Origin: Devosia neptuniae
GTDB taxonomy: Bacteria > Pseudomonadota > Alphaproteobacteria > Rhizobiales > Devosiaceae
Direction of reading: 5' to 3'
DNA: 64,000 nt
Assembly (NCBI RefSeq): GCF_025452235.1
Contig: NZ_CP104965.1
Span: 1,732,501-1,796,500, forward strand
The notes beneath the pieces were generated by a model. It had not been told where the DNA came from and made no database searches. It worked only from the letters and a program-made list of their open reading frames with translations. Positions 63,272 through 64,000 of this stretch are shown one piece after another. A program made the position numbers and the translations under genes. Each line of letters starts with the position of its first letter. Position 1 is the stretch's first letter.

Positions 63272-64000
63272 TCACTCGCGAACCGTATCGATGATTGCAT
63301 TGCCGTTGATGAAATCGTCGAACAGCACGGTGGTGCGGTCTGGTGTGCCGACGACGACGGCCATCTGGCCGGGGCCTTCGAGGCGGTGGAGCGGGGCCTC
63401 GGGACGGTCGACGTCGAAGCTGACCGAATAATGTCCGCCGGCCAGGGTGGTGAAGGGCAGGCCGTGCCAGATGGCGGTCGAGGTCAGATGCACATGGCCG
63501 GCAATGACCTGGCGGATATCGGGATGGGTCTTGAGGGCGGCGATGAAGGCATCGGGCTCGAGAATGCGGATCGTATCGGCGTGGATATGCAGGGCATTGG
63601 CATTGTGATGCAGAATCACGATGATCGGGCGGTCCTGCGCCTCGGCGAGGCGGGCGGTGAGCCAGTCGATCTGGGCGGCTTCGAGCACGCCATCGACCCG
63701 GCCGGGTTCGGACGAATCAAGCAGGATGATGCGGTAGCCCTTGATGTCGATGATCTTGTCGACCTTGCCGGTTTCGGCGGCGAAATGGGCGCCGAAACTG
63801 TCGAGGAAGGTGGGGCGGTCGTCGTGATTGCCCAAGGTGATATGCACCGGGATGGGCAGGCGCGCGATAATGGTTTTGAGGCGCTGATAGGCGGCCGGAT
63901 TGCCGGTATCGGCGAGATCGCCGGCCAGTACGCAGAAATCGGCGTCGCCATAGCGGGCGATCACTTCATCGACCGCGCGTTCGAGGCGCGCGGAGGTGTC
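63272..64000 (-). CDS. Metallophosphoesterase, cyclic-nucleotide phosphodiesterase (CpdA) type, 5' end outside window
   Basis: About 243 residues are visible, and the frame stays open to the window edge (upstream residues D-T-S-A-R-L-E-R-A-V-D-E-V), so the N-terminus with the first metal motif is missing. Metal-binding motifs remaining are LAGDLADTG, TLGNHDDRPTF, VILHHNA and VIAGHVHLTSTA, which is the calcineurin-like phosphoesterase pattern of CpdA-like cAMP phosphodiesterases. Many members act on other phosphodiesters, so the substrate is not certain. Confidence 0.88.
   Translation of the reverse strand, partial: DTSARLERAVDEVIARYGDADFCVLAGDLADTGNPAAYQRLKTIIARLPIPVHITLGNHDDRPTFLDSFGAHFAAETGKVDKIIDIKGYRIILLDSSEPGRVDGVLEAAQIDWLTARLAEAQDRPIIVILHHNANALHIHADTIRILEPDAFIAALKTHPDIRQVIAGHVHLTSTAIWHGLPFTTLAGGHYSVSFDVDRPEAPLHRLEGPGQMAVVVGTPDRTTVLFDDFINGNAIIDTVRE

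Overview
The window is a high-GC, densely packed bacterial chromosome segment with no phage, IS element, CRISPR array or plasmid function. Gene content points to an alphaproteobacterium of the Hyphomicrobiales, probably Devosia-like (inference). The evidence is a CpdR-type response regulator ending in Ala-Ala, two perfect CtrA-type boxes, an initiator tRNA with A29:U41, a ROSE-like leader on an Hsp20 gene, an EtfB-methyltransferase-like protein, frequent TTG starts and many palindromic intergenic repeats.

Layout. 1-9.3 kb: a partial GNAT, a YbiO-like MscS channel, an MltB-type transglycosylase and a secreted esterase (each of the last two behind a CtrA box), then a nucleotidyltransferase, a VOC protein, bacterioferritin with its ferredoxin, a DUF599 membrane protein and a Tas-like aldo/keto reductase. 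9.4-17.7 kb: initiator tRNA, then a complete kdp potassium-uptake operon (an unnamed 27-aa membrane peptide, then kdpFABCDE). 17.8-25.3 kb: FCD regulator, manC, L-serine deaminase, hydrolase, NTF2-like, LprI/DUF3298, GNAT, DedA and RidA genes. 25.6-32.2 kb: a sugar-acid catabolic locus (FAA hydrolase, FucU-type mutarotase, FCD repressor, UxaA-family dehydratase, SMP-30 lactonase, L-lactate dehydrogenase) whose two outward promoters share the perfect palindrome CTAACATGTTAG. This resembles a non-phosphorylating L-fucose-type route ending in pyruvate and L-lactate. 32.2-33.2 kb: 1 kb of inverted repeats without genes. 33.2-37.2 kb: an ECF sigma/anti-sigma pair with a secreted COG4315 protein, a PfkB kinase, Dps and a DHFR-like reductase.

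37.7-44.7 kb: glutamate synthase, with a small secreted protein gene and a GST gene between gltB and gltD. 44.8-52.1 kb: SGNH hydrolase, a second MltB-like transglycosylase, galE, galU, a beta-barrel protein and an NfeD/SPFH pair. 52.2-54.7 kb: modB, modA, a short ModE and eda, with a ModE-like operator but no modC. 54.8-58.0 kb: nadA and nadB flanking an opposed, apparently inactive HNH gene. 58.0-59.0 kb: Hsp20 with a thermosensor-like hairpin, and a candidate sRNA with two poly-C loops. 59-64 kb: hydrolase, inositol-phosphatase family gene, N-formylglutamate amidohydrolase, cpdR, two tRNA-Val genes and a partial cyclic-nucleotide phosphodiesterase-like gene.

The most interesting signals are the paired CtrA boxes, the poly-C-loop RNA, the shared operator of the fucose-like locus, the extra genes inside the glt operon and the ModE-box upstream of a modAB lacking modC.
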